64,000 nucleotides of DNA from assembly GCF_014646335.1 (NCBI RefSeq), contig NZ_BMNG01000007.1:62001-126000 (forward strand), in the 5' to 3' direction. The first letter of the stretch is position 1. Every line of letters starts with the position of its first letter. This DNA is from Streptomyces lasiicapitis (GTDB lineage Bacteria > Actinomycetota > Actinomycetes > Streptomycetales > Streptomycetaceae). Under the pieces are notes generated by a model. That model did no database searches, was not told where the DNA came from, and saw nothing but the letters and a program-made list of their open reading frames with translations. This document shows positions 17,554 to 27,232 of this stretch, piece by piece. The position numbers and the translations under genes are program-made.

Positions 17554-18630
17554 CAGCACCACCCTCGGCCGTCGGCCTCGCGGCTCGCCGGGTGGTGTGA
17601 GCACAACACCACACGGTGTGCACTGGCGGCCATAAGCAGAGGATCCTTCGGGCAGTGGGGACGGTGTGGCACGGTCGTGCAGAGGACAGCGGTTCAGGTC
17701 GACGAGCAGGGCGGAGACGGCCGTTGGCGCACCACCCGGCCGATGGCTGTCGCCCTTGGCCGGTAGCGAATGCCTGAAGGAACCTATGTGCCTGCAGAGG
17801 CGCCTGACCAGAGAATCCCAAGATTGTTTGGTTATTCGGCTGCAAATTCCGGCCATGCGGCAGACGAGCGTCGCCATCCGTGACCGGCCCCGTCAGCCGT
17901 GGCACTCAATCGGTGCGCCACTGCGGCCCGGACACGCGCAGCCATGTGCTCAGGGGCATACGGAACAGGGCCGCCGTCCTCAGCGGAAGCGGGCGGACCC
18001 CAAGTGAACTGGGATTACGCTGCGTTGAGCACTGACTACGACCGCCCGCACGTCAGAGAGCCACGCCGGACCGCTCGCGCCGAGGGCGGACGGTCGAACC
18101 CGAGTCGGGCCGGCCGCACGGTCCGACGACGGAGCACACGACCACTCACCACGAGCGCGCCCCGTTCATCACGGCCCCACTGAGGCTGGCTGGAAAGCGC
18201 CTACTCGTCACCGCTGGAAGCCGCGGGTTGCGCGGCGAGACCACGCATCGGCACCGCCGCGTCGGCGAGCCGCCGTGAGACGATCTTCTTCATGGCCGAA
18301 CATGCCCCGCCGTCGCACCGGGGCCACCGCTGCCCGACGGAAGGGCGCTGTCAAGACGCTTGCAGGGCAGGCAAGTTGAGGATGTTGATGATGCGCGGAT
18401 GTCGTGAAGGGCGCTGCGGTCAGGCGTGCACGGGTGGTCCGGTGGTGGTCTTCAAGGCGCGGAGACATTCGGCCAGTTCGGTGAGGTAGTCACTTGTCCG
18501 GCCGACCCTCTGCACGGCCACGCGGGTCCGGGCAGAAGGACCCCCGCTCGCCTCGCCGCGCAGGAAACCGTGCTGCTCCCGCCCGGCACAGCACCGGGCG
18601 GGAGCAGCAGGCGATCCGTCAGTCAGTCCC
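17554..18630. other. Gene-poor region of about 1.1 kb with a possible 3' gene remnant
   Basis: No reading frame here has convincing codon bias over a useful length. On the minus strand about 35 codons from roughly 18420 to 18530 (ending GRTSDYLTELAECLRAL and then PPVHA plus stop) look like the C-terminus of a lost gene, because the frame upstream of it degenerates. I see no tRNA, IS end or convincing promoter. Confidence 0.5.
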
Positions 18631-19302
18631 CTACGGGCTCGGGACCGGCTCACAGGGTGCGGCCTTGCCCCGGATGCCGTAGAAGCTCGTGGAGCCGCTG
18701 TCGTTGCCGGGGTGGGCCCCGGTGCCGCGCTCCATCACCATGGTGTCGCCCCGGTGGAGGACCAGCTTCCACACCTTGCCGCCGTGCGGGCCGGGCCTGC
18801 CCGGACGCTTCTCGGCCCGGTCGGGCCGCGATGCCCCCTCCCGCCCGCCCGCGCCGTCGCCCTTGCCGTCCTTGCCGTCCTGCGGAGCGGAGTTGAGCAG
18901 GCTGATGACGGTGTTGCCGATCATCTCGCCACGCGGCATGCGGCAGACCTTGTCCTTGGGCACCTCGTCCACCGACACCCGGACCCCGGCCGCGCGCAGC
19001 TTGCCGGCCAGCGCCTCCTGCTCGCCGATGTCGAGCGTCAGATCGCTGACGGTGACACGGACCGCACCGCCGGAGAGCCTCTCCACGGCATAGGCCGCCG
19101 ATCCGCCTTCGCCTCCCGGCACGACGATCGCCGTCACGGTCGCCGCCGCGCAGGCCACCAGGACCGCTCCGGCCCGCACCGGCGTCACGAACCGTCGGCG
19201 CACCGGCACCACCGCCGGCCGCGAGCCCGCCCCGGCGCCCTGGAGCCGTACTTCGCGCTGCAGTTCTTCCAGCAGCCGGTCCTCGAATGTCTGGGTGCTC
19301 AT
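18631..19302 (-). CDS. Membrane-anchored protein coupled to an ECF sigma factor (putative anti-sigma)
   Basis: The 223-residue protein has a cytoplasmic N-terminal segment of about 50 residues (MSTQTFEDRLLEELQREV), one transmembrane helix (VRAGAVLVACAAATVTAIVV) and an extracytoplasmic C-terminal domain. Its ATG overlaps the stop of the sigma gene by 4 bases, which identifies it as the operon partner. It lacks the zinc-binding H-x3-C-x2-C motif of ZAS-type anti-sigma factors, and the cytoplasmic part is shorter than a usual anti-sigma domain. An anti-sigma role is inferred from position and topology only. Confidence 0.75.
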   Translation of the reverse strand: MSTQTFEDRLLEELQREVRLQGAGAGSRPAVVPVRRRFVTPVRAGAVLVACAAATVTAIVVPGGEGGSAAYAVERLSGGAVRVTVSDLTLDIGEQEALAGKLRAAGVRVSVDEVPKDKVCRMPRGEMIGNTVISLLNSAPQDGKDGKGDGAGGREGASRPDRAEKRPGRPGPHGGKVWKLVLHRGDTMVMERGTGAHPGNDSGSTSFYGIRGKAAPCEPVPSP

Positions 19303-20015
19303 GACTCTCCCCCCGCGTAGGCGATGTTGGCGGTACATGATTCGGCTTGCTGCGCGTGCTCGACGCGCCGTGTGCGTGCGTCCTGCCGCGTGGGCTCGAC
19401 CTGCTGGCGCTGCTCCGTCTGTCCGCGCTGCTCGGCCTGCCGGCGCACCGGCTGCTCCCCCGCGAGCCCGTCGGCGCCGCGCAGTTTTCTGCGTGCACGG
19501 TGCAGCCGTACGCGGGCGGCGACCTGGGTGGTCCCCAGGGCTGCCGCGGCCTCGCTCACGGTCAGCTGGTCGACGGCGACGAGTTCGAGCACGGCCCGCT
19601 CGCTCTCGGGCAGATTCGCGAGCAGCTCAAGGGCACGGCGCCCGCCCTGCTCGGCGTCGAGCTTCTCCTCGAGGCGCGCGATGTCGTCGTCGTCGAGCAA
19701 CCGCCGCCCCGCGATCCGCGCCCCCAGTCCGGCCTGCCGCGAACTGCGCCGGTACTCGGCATGGACGACGTTGCGGCCTATCCCGAACAGCCAGGCCGCC
19801 TCGCTCCCGAGCCCGGGACGGTACCCGTCCCCGGAGTCGACCACCGCGAGAAAGACATCGGCGGTCAGATCCGCGACGGTGTGCGGATCACTCACCCGCC
19901 GCGCCACGAACCGCGTCACGGCATCCACATGCCGCCGGTAGAACTCCTCGAACACCAGCGGATCCCGCAGCCCGCCCCCGGCCGGCCCGCCTCGACTTCT
20001 GCTCTCCGTCCCCAT
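19299..20015 (-). CDS. ECF-type RNA polymerase sigma factor
   Basis: The 238-residue protein has sigma region 2 (FEEFYRRHVDAVTRFVARRV, then DLTADVFLAV and AWLFGIGRNVV) and region 4 (LPESERAVLELVAVDQLTVSEAAAALGTTQVAARVRLHRAR). After region 4 it carries an unusual tail of about 45 residues, rich in Gln, Arg and Glu. GAGGAG precedes the chosen ATG. An in-frame ATG 8 codons upstream lacks such a site. The membrane protein encoded by the overlapping gene probably regulates it. Target promoters cannot be told from this window. Confidence 0.92.
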   Translation of the reverse strand: MGTESRSRGGPAGGGLRDPLVFEEFYRRHVDAVTRFVARRVSDPHTVADLTADVFLAVVDSGDGYRPGLGSEAAWLFGIGRNVVHAEYRRSSRQAGLGARIAGRRLLDDDDIARLEEKLDAEQGGRRALELLANLPESERAVLELVAVDQLTVSEAAAALGTTQVAARVRLHRARRKLRGADGLAGEQPVRRQAEQRGQTEQRQQVEPTRQDARTRRVEHAQQAESCTANIAYAGGES

Positions 20016-20097
20016 CGCTCTCCTCGTCGCCCTGATCAATCTTCACCAATGCTGCGTACGACTGTTCTTGGCCGGAGAGGCCACGGGCGTTACATCT

Positions 20098-21039
20098 CTA
20101 CGGATGCGGGAAAGCCAAGGCGTGCCCGGTCGTTGAAGGTGAACCCAATACCGCCTGCTCACGAAGCGCTTCGACCAGCGTCGTGACGTGGGGCCGGTCG
20201 CCCCGGCCGATCGCGGCGACGCCGATGTGCCGGATCGGCCCCGGCTGCTTGATCGGTACGGTGCGCAGGCCCGGGATCTCCGGGGTGAGCGCGATGGAGG
20301 GGATCAGGGAGATTCCCATGCCCGCGGCGACGAGGGAGCGGGCGAAGTAGTAGTCCGTGGTGGTGCCGCGCACCTCCGGGTCGAAGCCGGCGCGCTCGGC
20401 GTAACAGCGCAGGTAGGCCACGGTCTTCAGGCAGCCGAGCACCCAGGGTTCGGCTGCCAGCTCGGCGAGGTCGAGGGCGTCGCGGTCGGCGAGTCGATGC
20501 GTCTCCGGGAGGACGACGTGGAGAGGGTCTTCCAGGAGTGGGGTCCATGCCAGGCCGGAGGCGGGACCCGGGCCGACGGGCAGCGGGCCGTCGAAGTGGT
20601 AGGCGAGCGCGAGGTCCACGGCGCCCTGACGGACGAGGGGCAGAGTGTCCTCGGGCTCGCCCTCCCTGACGTGGAGCACGGTGCAGGGATGGGCTGCCAT
20701 GAGCCGGGGAAGAGCCGCGGGCAGCAGGAGTCTGCCGCCGCTGGTGAAGCTGGCGACGGTGAGCTGCACGCGGCCCGTGCTGAGCTGGTCCACCCGCTGT
20801 TGTGCGTGTTCGAGCTCCGCGGCGACGGACTCGGCGGCGCCGACCATGATGTGGCCGGCCTGGGTGAGGGTGACGCCGCGGGTGCTGCGGGCGACGACCT
20901 GGGCGCCGAGGCCGCGCTCCAGGGTGGCCACGTGCTGGGAGACGGCCGAGGGGGTGAGGTGGAGAGCCGCGGCCGCCCGGTTGAAGCTGCCGTGCTCGGC
21001 CACCGCCCGCAGGACGCGCAGCCGCTGCATGTCGATCAA
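20098..21039 (-). CDS. LysR-family transcriptional regulator
   Basis: The 313-residue protein has an N-terminal winged helix-turn-helix (RVLRAVAEHGSFNRAAAALHLTPSAVSQHV) and a LysR substrate-binding domain. A TTG start is chosen because AAGGA lies 6 bases before it. The next ATG, three codons in, is 16 bases from that site. It is divergent from an epimerase/aldo-keto reductase pair, with a LysR-type box in the 71-bp gap, so it probably controls that pair and itself. Confidence 0.9.
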   Translation of the reverse strand: MIDMQRLRVLRAVAEHGSFNRAAAALHLTPSAVSQHVATLERGLGAQVVARSTRGVTLTQAGHIMVGAAESVAAELEHAQQRVDQLSTGRVQLTVASFTSGGRLLLPAALPRLMAAHPCTVLHVREGEPEDTLPLVRQGAVDLALAYHFDGPLPVGPGPASGLAWTPLLEDPLHVVLPETHRLADRDALDLAELAAEPWVLGCLKTVAYLRCYAERAGFDPEVRGTTTDYYFARSLVAAGMGISLIPSIALTPEIPGLRTVPIKQPGPIRHIGVAAIGRGDRPHVTTLVEALREQAVLGSPSTTGHALAFPHP

Positions 21040-21081
21040 CAGTTTTCCTTAATACGTAGCCAGCAAGTCGGCACTTCTGTT

Positions 21082-21098
21082 GATGACGGTAGATCATC
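21082..21098. promoter_or_regulatory. Candidate LysR box between regulator and target
   Basis: The inverted repeat GATGA-N7-TCATC, with the T-N11-A spacing favoured by LysR proteins, lies midway in the divergent gap, 13 bases before the epimerase start. Confidence 0.55.
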
Positions 21099-21110
21099 CA
21101 GGGTGGGGGC

Positions 21111-22049
21111 ATGCAAAGGATCTGCGTCATCGGCGGAAGCCGGTACTTCGGAAAGCTCCTGGTGGAGCGCGCGCGGGCGGCGGGCCACCAGGTCACTGTG
21201 ATCAACCGCGGCTCCAGCCGGCCGCCCACCGGTGTCGAGCACCTCGTCGTCGACCGTGACGACGAGGCCGCCCTCACCGCCGCTCTCGGCTCCCGCACCT
21301 TCGACGTGGTCGTCGACCAGGTCTGCTACACCCCCGTGCAGGCCGCCATCGCCGCCCGCGCCTTCGACGGCCGCACCCGGCGCTACGTCGTGACCTCCAC
21401 GATCGAGGTGTACGACCCGGCGACCGCCGCGCTGCCGCCCGTGTCGGCGGGTACGCCGGTGCCGGAGGGGAGCGTGGACCCAGCCGCCTGGCTGGTGGCC
21501 CTGGACCTGCCGTGGCACGACGAGGCATACCTGGCAGCGCACTACGCCGAGGGCAAGCGCCAGGCGGAAGCCGTCTTCGCCCGCGCGGGCAGCTTCGCGT
21601 TCGCCAGTGTGCGCAGCGCCCACGTACTCGGCGGCGGCGCGCGGGAGTTCACCGGGCGCCTCGCGCACTACACGGGACGTATCGCCCGGGGCGAAGAGAT
21701 CACCGTGCACGCGCAGGCGCTGCCCACGGTCTTCATTCACTACGAGGAGCTGGCGGACCTGCTGCTGTGGGCGGCCGCAGCCGACTTCACCGGTCCGGTC
21801 AACGCCTGCTCCGACGGCCCACTCGACGTACACGGCCTCACCGCGGTCATCGCCGCGCAGGCCCGCCGGGAGCCCGTCCACCGGGTGGTCGCGGCGGGCC
21901 AGGAGGCCTCCCCGTTCTCCTTCGACCGCCACTACGCGATGAGCAACGCCCGCGCGAAGGAGCTGGGCTTCTCCTTCTCCCGCACCGCCGACTGGCTGCC
22001 GGGTGCCGTAGCCGAAGCCCTCGCCACCGAGCCGTCCCCCACCGTCTGA
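21111..22049 (+). CDS. NAD-dependent epimerase/dehydratase (extended SDR)
   Basis: The 312-residue protein opens with a dinucleotide-binding motif (ICVIGGSRYFGK), followed by VINRGSS and VEHLVVDRDDE, the pattern of atypical extended SDRs. The central active-site region reads ARRYVVTSTIEVY-like and then AHYAEGKRQAEAVF, which supplies the Tyr/Lys pair. The substrate is unknown. It is the first gene of a pair with an aldo-keto reductase (14-bp gap), consistent with a small redox pathway for a sugar or aldehyde. It is probably under the divergent LysR regulator. Confidence 0.87.
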   Translation: MQRICVIGGSRYFGKLLVERARAAGHQVTVINRGSSRPPTGVEHLVVDRDDEAALTAALGSRTFDVVVDQVCYTPVQAAIAARAFDGRTRRYVVTSTIEVYDPATAALPPVSAGTPVPEGSVDPAAWLVALDLPWHDEAYLAAHYAEGKRQAEAVFARAGSFAFASVRSAHVLGGGAREFTGRLAHYTGRIARGEEITVHAQALPTVFIHYEELADLLLWAAAADFTGPVNACSDGPLDVHGLTAVIAAQARREPVHRVVAAGQEASPFSFDRHYAMSNARAKELGFSFSRTADWLPGAVAEALATEPSPTV

Positions 22050-22063
22050 GGAGCACAGCCACC

Positions 22064-22948
22064 ATGCGGTACCGCACCATCGCAGGCACCACCGTCAGCG
22101 CCATCGGCCTGGGTGCCATGCCGCTGTCCATCGAGCACCGCCCGGACGAGACGCGGGCCATCGCCACCGTCCACGCCGCCCTCGACGCAGGCATCACCCT
22201 CATCGACACCGCCGACAGCTACCACTGGCACGCCGAAGAGGTCGGCCACAACGAGCTGCTGATCGCCCGCGCCCTCGCCCGCTACGGCGCCGACACCTCC
22301 GGCGTCCTGGTCGCCACGAAGGGTGGCCGCGGCCGCCCCGGCGACGGCACCTGGACCGTCGACGCCACCCCCGCCCGCCTCAAGCAGGCCGCCGAGGCCT
22401 CCGCCAAGCGCCTGGGCGTCGACGCGATCGGCCTGTATCAGCTGCACAAGTCGGACCCTGCCGTGGACTGGGCCGAGTCCGTCGGCGCGCTGCGCGAGTT
22501 GCTCGACGCCGGCACGATCCGTGCCGCCGGGATCTCCAACGTGACCTCCGCCCAGATACGTGCAGCGCACGCGATCCTCGGCGAGGGACTCGTATCCGTA
22601 CAGAATCAGTACTCGGCCGCCGTCCGCGACAGCGAGCCCGAGCTGCGCCTGAGCACCGAGCTGGGGCTGGCCTTCCTGCCGTGGAGCCCGCTCGGTGGCC
22701 TCTCCCGCAGCTCCCTCGACGGCCCCTCCGGCTCGACCTCCGTCGGCACAGCCTTCCACCGCATCGCGACCGAGCGGGGCGTCAGCCCGCAGCAGATCGC
22801 CCTGGCGTGGCTGCTCGCCCGCTCCCCGGCGGTGATCCCGGTCCCGGGATCCAGCCGCCCGGCCTCCATCACCGACTCGGCCAAGGCCGCGGAGCTGACG
22901 CTGAGCACGGAGGAGCTGGCGCTGCTCGAGGACGCGCTGGCGGGCTGA
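22064..22948 (+). CDS. Aldo/keto reductase
   Basis: The 294-residue TIM-barrel oxidoreductase shows the full AKR tetrad: Asp and Tyr in LIDTADSYHWH, Lys in LVATKGG and His in YQLHKSDP. The NADPH-binding end reads VIPVPGSSRPASI. It reduces aldehydes or ketones with NADPH in the cytoplasm; the substrate is unknown. GAGGAG lies upstream of the ATG, immediately after the epimerase stop, so the two genes form an operon. The gene converges with the next one after a 6-bp gap. Confidence 0.93.
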   Translation: MRYRTIAGTTVSAIGLGAMPLSIEHRPDETRAIATVHAALDAGITLIDTADSYHWHAEEVGHNELLIARALARYGADTSGVLVATKGGRGRPGDGTWTVDATPARLKQAAEASAKRLGVDAIGLYQLHKSDPAVDWAESVGALRELLDAGTIRAAGISNVTSAQIRAAHAILGEGLVSVQNQYSAAVRDSEPELRLSTELGLAFLPWSPLGGLSRSSLDGPSGSTSVGTAFHRIATERGVSPQQIALAWLLARSPAVIPVPGSSRPASITDSAKAAELTLSTEELALLEDALAG

Positions 22949-22954
22949 GGCGGG

Positions 22955-23575
22955 TCACGGGTACGGACGGCGCTTCCTGACCCAGAGCAGCAGGACCACC
23001 GAGCACACGGCGGCGAACGCGCACCACGTCGAGATGTACTCCTGCCGCCACAGCACGACGGACACCGCCGCCCCGACGGCGACCAGGACGCCGAACAGGA
23101 CGAGGCCCCGGTCGCCGGACAGGAGCAGGGAGCCGATGGTGGCGATGAGGTAGCCGACGACGATCAGCTCCGCCTGCGGCAGCCCCAGCGAGTACCCGAC
23201 GGTGTGCCCGCGGATCTCGGCCGTCACGGTGCGGGTCGCCAGGGCATACGCGAGCGCCGCCGCCGTCGCGGCCCCCGCCGCCAGGGGGATGAGCAAGCGG
23301 CGGCGGGCGCTCGGCGGCGCGGCGCACAGCACGGCCGCCGGTACCCACAGCGCAAGCAGCGGGAGCGCGATCACGGCCCAGGCGAGCGTGGCGGGCCCGG
23401 TGCCGCCGTCGTGGTGCCAGACGGCGGCCTCGATGATCTGGTGGGCCCCCAGGAGGAGCGGCAGCGCGGCCAGCGGCAGGTCACGCGGGCGTCGGGCCGC
23501 CAGGGACACCGAGGCGACCCCCACGGCCGCGATGCCCGTGCCCGCAACGAGGTCGGCCGTCGCGCTCCAGCACAT
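22955..23575 (-). CDS. DUF6629-type integral membrane protein
   Basis: The 206-residue protein has about seven hydrophobic helices. It begins MCWSATADLVAG, a start typical of the uncharacterised DUF6629 family, with LPLLLGAHQIIEAAVWH in the second helix pair. The open frame extends to 23839, but that part is polar and has poor codon bias, so the MCWS start is used. No catalytic motif is evident, and the function is unknown. Confidence 0.8.
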   Translation of the reverse strand: MCWSATADLVAGTGIAAVGVASVSLAARRPRDLPLAALPLLLGAHQIIEAAVWHHDGGTGPATLAWAVIALPLLALWVPAAVLCAAPPSARRRLLIPLAAGAATAAALAYALATRTVTAEIRGHTVGYSLGLPQAELIVVGYLIATIGSLLLSGDRGLVLFGVLVAVGAAVSVVLWRQEYISTWCAFAAVCSVVLLLWVRKRRPYP

Positions 23576-23741
23576 GGCAGCAACGCTACGGCCGCGTCGG
23601 GGCGGGAGCGCGTCGGGCGTTCCTTCGCAGTAATGCAGGTCCCCGGGACGGCGTCGGCTTCCGTTTGGTGGGCGCACCGCAGTTGTGCCCGCCCCGGGGA
23701 CAGCGGATTCTGTAGGGAATGAACGGGGCTGGTGTGGCGCG

Positions 23742-26108
23742 ATGACTGCATGGAACGCGGAGCAAAGCGCTGACTTTCGTGGTCCGCTCGACGTCACCAG
23801 GGCGGCCACGATGGTCGTCGACGCCCAGGACACGGTCATCGGATGGAGCCCCGCGGCGGAGCGGCTCCTCGGTTACCCACCGGAGGACAGCGTCGGCCGG
23901 CCCCTGATCACGTTCCTGTCCCCCGACCCGACGCCGTCCGTGTCCCCTCTGCCCGCCCCGCTCCGCGGAAACGAGATCCGCCTCGCCCGGCACCGGGACG
24001 GGCGTGAGCTGATCGTCGCCACCGCGGTGTCTCCCCTGCCGGGCGCCGGTACGGCGGCGCGCGTGCTCGTCGCGACGGAGCTGAAGGACCTCCGGCTGTG
24101 GGAAACCCAGCAGGCCCTGCTGCACGGACTGGCCACCCAGTCACCCGTCGGCCTGGGCATCTACGACACCGACCTGCGCCTGACCTGGTGCAACACGGCG
24201 TACGAACGGGAGATCGGCCGCCCGTTCGCCGAGTTCCGGGGCCTTCGGGCCGACCAGCTGTACGCCGAGGGAAGGTTCGTGACCAAGGGGCACCCGCCCA
24301 CGCTCGAAGCGGTCATGCGTCATGTTCTGGACACCGGCGAACCCTTCCTCGACCTGCACTTCAAGGGGCGGCCGCCCAGCGATCCGGAAACGGACCACCT
24401 CTGGTCCTGCGCCTACTACCGGCTCCAGGACGCCGACGGGCACGTGTTCGGCGTGTGCGAGGACGCGTTCGACATCACCGACCGCTACAAGGCCCAGCGG
24501 CGCCTTGCCCTGCTCGTCGAGGCAGGCCGCGGCATCGGAACCACCCTCGATGTGATGGTCACCGCCGAGAAGATCACCGAGGTGGCGGTACCTGAGTTCG
24601 CCGCCACGGTGACGGTCGACCTCGCGCGGGCGGTGCTGGAGGGCGAGGTGCCGGCGACAGGCGAGTCGGTGGTGACGTCGTTGGTGCGGGTCGCTCGGTG
24701 CTCGGCGGAGGACACGAAGGACGCCGAGAACTCCCCCGTGGAGTACCCGCCCGGTTCCCCGCAGGACCGCAGCCTCGCCTCGGGCGGGCTCGTGCTCGAC
24801 GACACCGCCCTGGTCGTCCCCCTGCGAGCCGGGAACAACATCCTGGGTCTCGTCACGTTCACACGCGGCACCGGTTCCACCACCTTCGACAGCGGTGAAG
24901 TGGCGCTGGCCGACGAGTTGGTCGCCCGTACGGCCGTGTCCATCGACAACGCCCGCCGCTTCACGCGCGAGCGCACCGCGTCCCTGGCCCTCCAGCGCCA
25001 GTTGCTGCCGCAGCACGTGCCGGAGCAGTCGGCGGTCGACCTGGCCTACCGCTACCTGCCCACGGACGACGTGACAGGCGTCGGCGGTGACTGGTTCGAC
25101 GTCATCCCGCTGTCCGGGACGCGGGTCGGACTCGTGGTCGGGGACGTGGTCGGCCACGGCCTGCAGGCGGCCGCCACCATGGGTCGGCTGCGTACGACCG
25201 TCCGCGCCTTCGCCCAGATGGACATGGAACCCGTCGAACTCCTCTCACGGCTCGACGACCTGGTGGCGCAGCCGGCGGAGGAGCAGGGACGCGAGCAAGG
25301 AACGCCCGACGGTACGTACGCCGATGTGGCCACCGGCGCAACCTGCCTCTACGCGGTGTACGACCCCGTCTCCCGGCGCTGCGTCATGGCCAGGGCCGGA
25401 CACCTGCCGCCCGCGGTCGTCGACCCCGAAGGCCGTCTCTCCTTCCCGGACCTGCCGGCAGGACCGCCCCTGGGCCTGGGCGGCCTGCCCTTCGAATCGA
25501 TGGAGATCGAACTGCCCGTGGGGAGCCTGCTGGCGCTCTTCACCGACGGCCTGGTCGAGGCCCGCGACCGCGACATCGATCACGGACTCGACACCCTGGG
25601 ACGCGTACTCAGCGAACGCCACGCGTCCCTCGAAGAACTCTGCGACCGAGCCGTGGCCGAACTCCTGCCGGACGGCTCGACAGCCGACGACACCGCCCTG
25701 CTCCTCGTCCGCACCCGCGAACTCGACACCTCGCAGGTCGCCGAATGGGAACTCCCCGCAGAACCGGTCGCCGCGGGCCGCGCCCGAGCCCTGACCACCC
25801 AACAGCTGCACCACTGGGGCCTGGAGGAGCTGTCGTTCGCGACCGAACTCGTCGTCAGCGAGCTGGTCACCAACGCGGTCAGATACAGCGAAGGCCCCAT
25901 CCAGGTACGCCTCATCCGCGACCGCACCCTCCTGTGCGAGGTCGCGGACACCGGCCACACCTCACCCCACCTGCGCCACAGCGCCGAGGACGACGAGGGC
26001 GGCCGCGGCCTGTTCATCGTCGCCCAGTTGGTACAGAGGTGGGGCACGCGTTACACCCGCTCCGGAAAGACCATTTGGACCGAACAGGCCTTTCCTACGA
26101 CGGGATGA
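23742..26108 (+). CDS. PAS-PAS-GAF-SpoIIE phosphatase with C-terminal HATPase (RsbU/RsbW-like fusion)
   Basis: The 788-residue regulator has, in order, a PAS domain (about 15-110), a second PAS (about 120-245, SPVGLGIYDTDLRLTWCN), a GAF domain (about 255-415), a SpoIIE PP2C phosphatase (about 430-635; GGDWFDVIPLSG, VVGDVVGHGLQAAATM, LFTDGLVEARD) and an anti-sigma-type HATPase (about 650-785; ELVVSELVTNAVRYS, GGRGLFIVAQL). It fuses the phosphatase that activates an anti-anti-sigma factor with the kinase type that inactivates it, as is common in Streptomyces. No anti-anti-sigma gene is adjacent. Confidence 0.93.
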   Translation: MTAWNAEQSADFRGPLDVTRAATMVVDAQDTVIGWSPAAERLLGYPPEDSVGRPLITFLSPDPTPSVSPLPAPLRGNEIRLARHRDGRELIVATAVSPLPGAGTAARVLVATELKDLRLWETQQALLHGLATQSPVGLGIYDTDLRLTWCNTAYEREIGRPFAEFRGLRADQLYAEGRFVTKGHPPTLEAVMRHVLDTGEPFLDLHFKGRPPSDPETDHLWSCAYYRLQDADGHVFGVCEDAFDITDRYKAQRRLALLVEAGRGIGTTLDVMVTAEKITEVAVPEFAATVTVDLARAVLEGEVPATGESVVTSLVRVARCSAEDTKDAENSPVEYPPGSPQDRSLASGGLVLDDTALVVPLRAGNNILGLVTFTRGTGSTTFDSGEVALADELVARTAVSIDNARRFTRERTASLALQRQLLPQHVPEQSAVDLAYRYLPTDDVTGVGGDWFDVIPLSGTRVGLVVGDVVGHGLQAAATMGRLRTTVRAFAQMDMEPVELLSRLDDLVAQPAEEQGREQGTPDGTYADVATGATCLYAVYDPVSRRCVMARAGHLPPAVVDPEGRLSFPDLPAGPPLGLGGLPFESMEIELPVGSLLALFTDGLVEARDRDIDHGLDTLGRVLSERHASLEELCDRAVAELLPDGSTADDTALLLVRTRELDTSQVAEWELPAEPVAAGRARALTTQQLHHWGLEELSFATELVVSELVTNAVRYSEGPIQVRLIRDRTLLCEVADTGHTSPHLRHSAEDDEGGRGLFIVAQLVQRWGTRYTRSGKTIWTEQAFPTTG

Positions 26109-26152
26109 GTCGGTCTCCCCGGGGCACCGCCGGCCCTGCGGGGGCAGGCAAG

Positions 26153-27232
26153 TCAGCGGCGTACGGAGAACCGGAAGACGCAGCCGTCCCCGGTGGGCCC
26201 CGGCGAGGTCAAAGTGAGCGTGCCGCCGTGGGCCACGGCGACGTGGCGGGCTATGGCCAGGCCGAGGCCGGTGCCGGGGGACTCGGAGGGGCCGCGCCAG
26301 AAGCGTTGGAAGACGTGGGGCTGGTCGTCGGTGGGGATGCCGGGGCCGTGGTCTGTCACCGTCACCGCCGCTTCGGACTCGGTGGTTTCGACGGTGACCC
26401 GCACCGCGCTTCCCGCCGGTGCGTGGCGGATCGCGTTGTCGACGAGGTTGTGGACGGCCCGGTGCACGGTGGGCTCGTCGACGGGGCAGATGGCGGCCGG
26501 TGGCCCGGACAGTGACAGGCTGGTCCCCTTGGCCGCGGCGTGTACGTCGGCGTCCTCGACGACGGCGCGGACGACGGCCGTCAGGTCGACCGGTCGCCGG
26601 TCGAGGGTGCGTGCCCGTCCGCGGGCGTCGACCAGGAGCTCGTCCATCACGGCCTGGAGCCGTACGGCCGCCGACCGGGAGCGTTCCAGTCCCTGTCGGT
26701 AGACCCCGAGTGTGGGCTCGGGGTGGGCCAGGAGCACCTCGGCGTTGGTCACCAGGATGGCCAGCGGTATGCGGAGTTCGTGGCTGGTCTCCTCGATCAG
26801 CTGTCGCTGTGTCTCGGCGGCCCGGTCCAGGCGGTCGAGCATCCCGTCGAAGCTCGCCGCGAGGGTGATCACCTCGGTCGGGCCGTGGCGCAGGGCGATA
26901 CGGCGGCCGAGGTCGGCGCCCTGGATGTCGTCGGCGACCGCGCGTACCCGGTCGATCGGCCGGACCGCGCGGCCCGCCCACCACCAGGCGAGCCCGGCGG
27001 CGAGCGGCCCGAGTGCGATGACGGTTCCGATCACCGGCGCGGACCGGTGCGTGGTGGTGCTCTCCACGGCCGGCGCACCCGTCGTGTCCTCCCGCGTGGT
27101 CTCCGTGTCGGTGGCGAGGATCACGCCGAACAGCAGCAGAGCCGGGGCGTAGATGGCGAGGAATCCCAGCAGGGCGAGCTGCCCGCGCAGGGAACCCAAC
27201 AGGCGCCTCGGGGACTTCAACCGACGCCTCAT
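26153..27232 (-). CDS. OmpR-class sensor histidine kinase
   Basis: The 359-residue kinase has two transmembrane helices (residues about 15-40 and 65-88) around a very short, Thr-rich external loop, then HAMP, HisKA with the acceptor His in IEETSHELRIPLAIL, and HATPase with VHNLVDNAIRHAP, DHGPGIP and GTGLGLAIA. The tiny sensor loop suggests it detects membrane or small-molecule stress. Its ATG overlaps the stop of the response regulator by 4 bases. Confidence 0.94.
   Translation of the reverse strand: MRRRLKSPRRLLGSLRGQLALLGFLAIYAPALLLFGVILATDTETTREDTTGAPAVESTTTHRSAPVIGTVIALGPLAAGLAWWWAGRAVRPIDRVRAVADDIQGADLGRRIALRHGPTEVITLAASFDGMLDRLDRAAETQRQLIEETSHELRIPLAILVTNAEVLLAHPEPTLGVYRQGLERSRSAAVRLQAVMDELLVDARGRARTLDRRPVDLTAVVRAVVEDADVHAAAKGTSLSLSGPPAAICPVDEPTVHRAVHNLVDNAIRHAPAGSAVRVTVETTESEAAVTVTDHGPGIPTDDQPHVFQRFWRGPSESPGTGLGLAIARHVAVAHGGTLTLTSPGPTGDGCVFRFSVRR

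Noticed and set aside
18201..18293. 30-codon minus-strand frame starting MKKIVSRRLADAAV
   Set aside because: It has no ribosome site, no family match and no conserved context; too short to support.
17878..18630. Possible insertion sequence or tRNA in the gene-poor region
   Set aside because: No terminal inverted repeats, transposase motifs or cloverleaf-forming sequence could be found.
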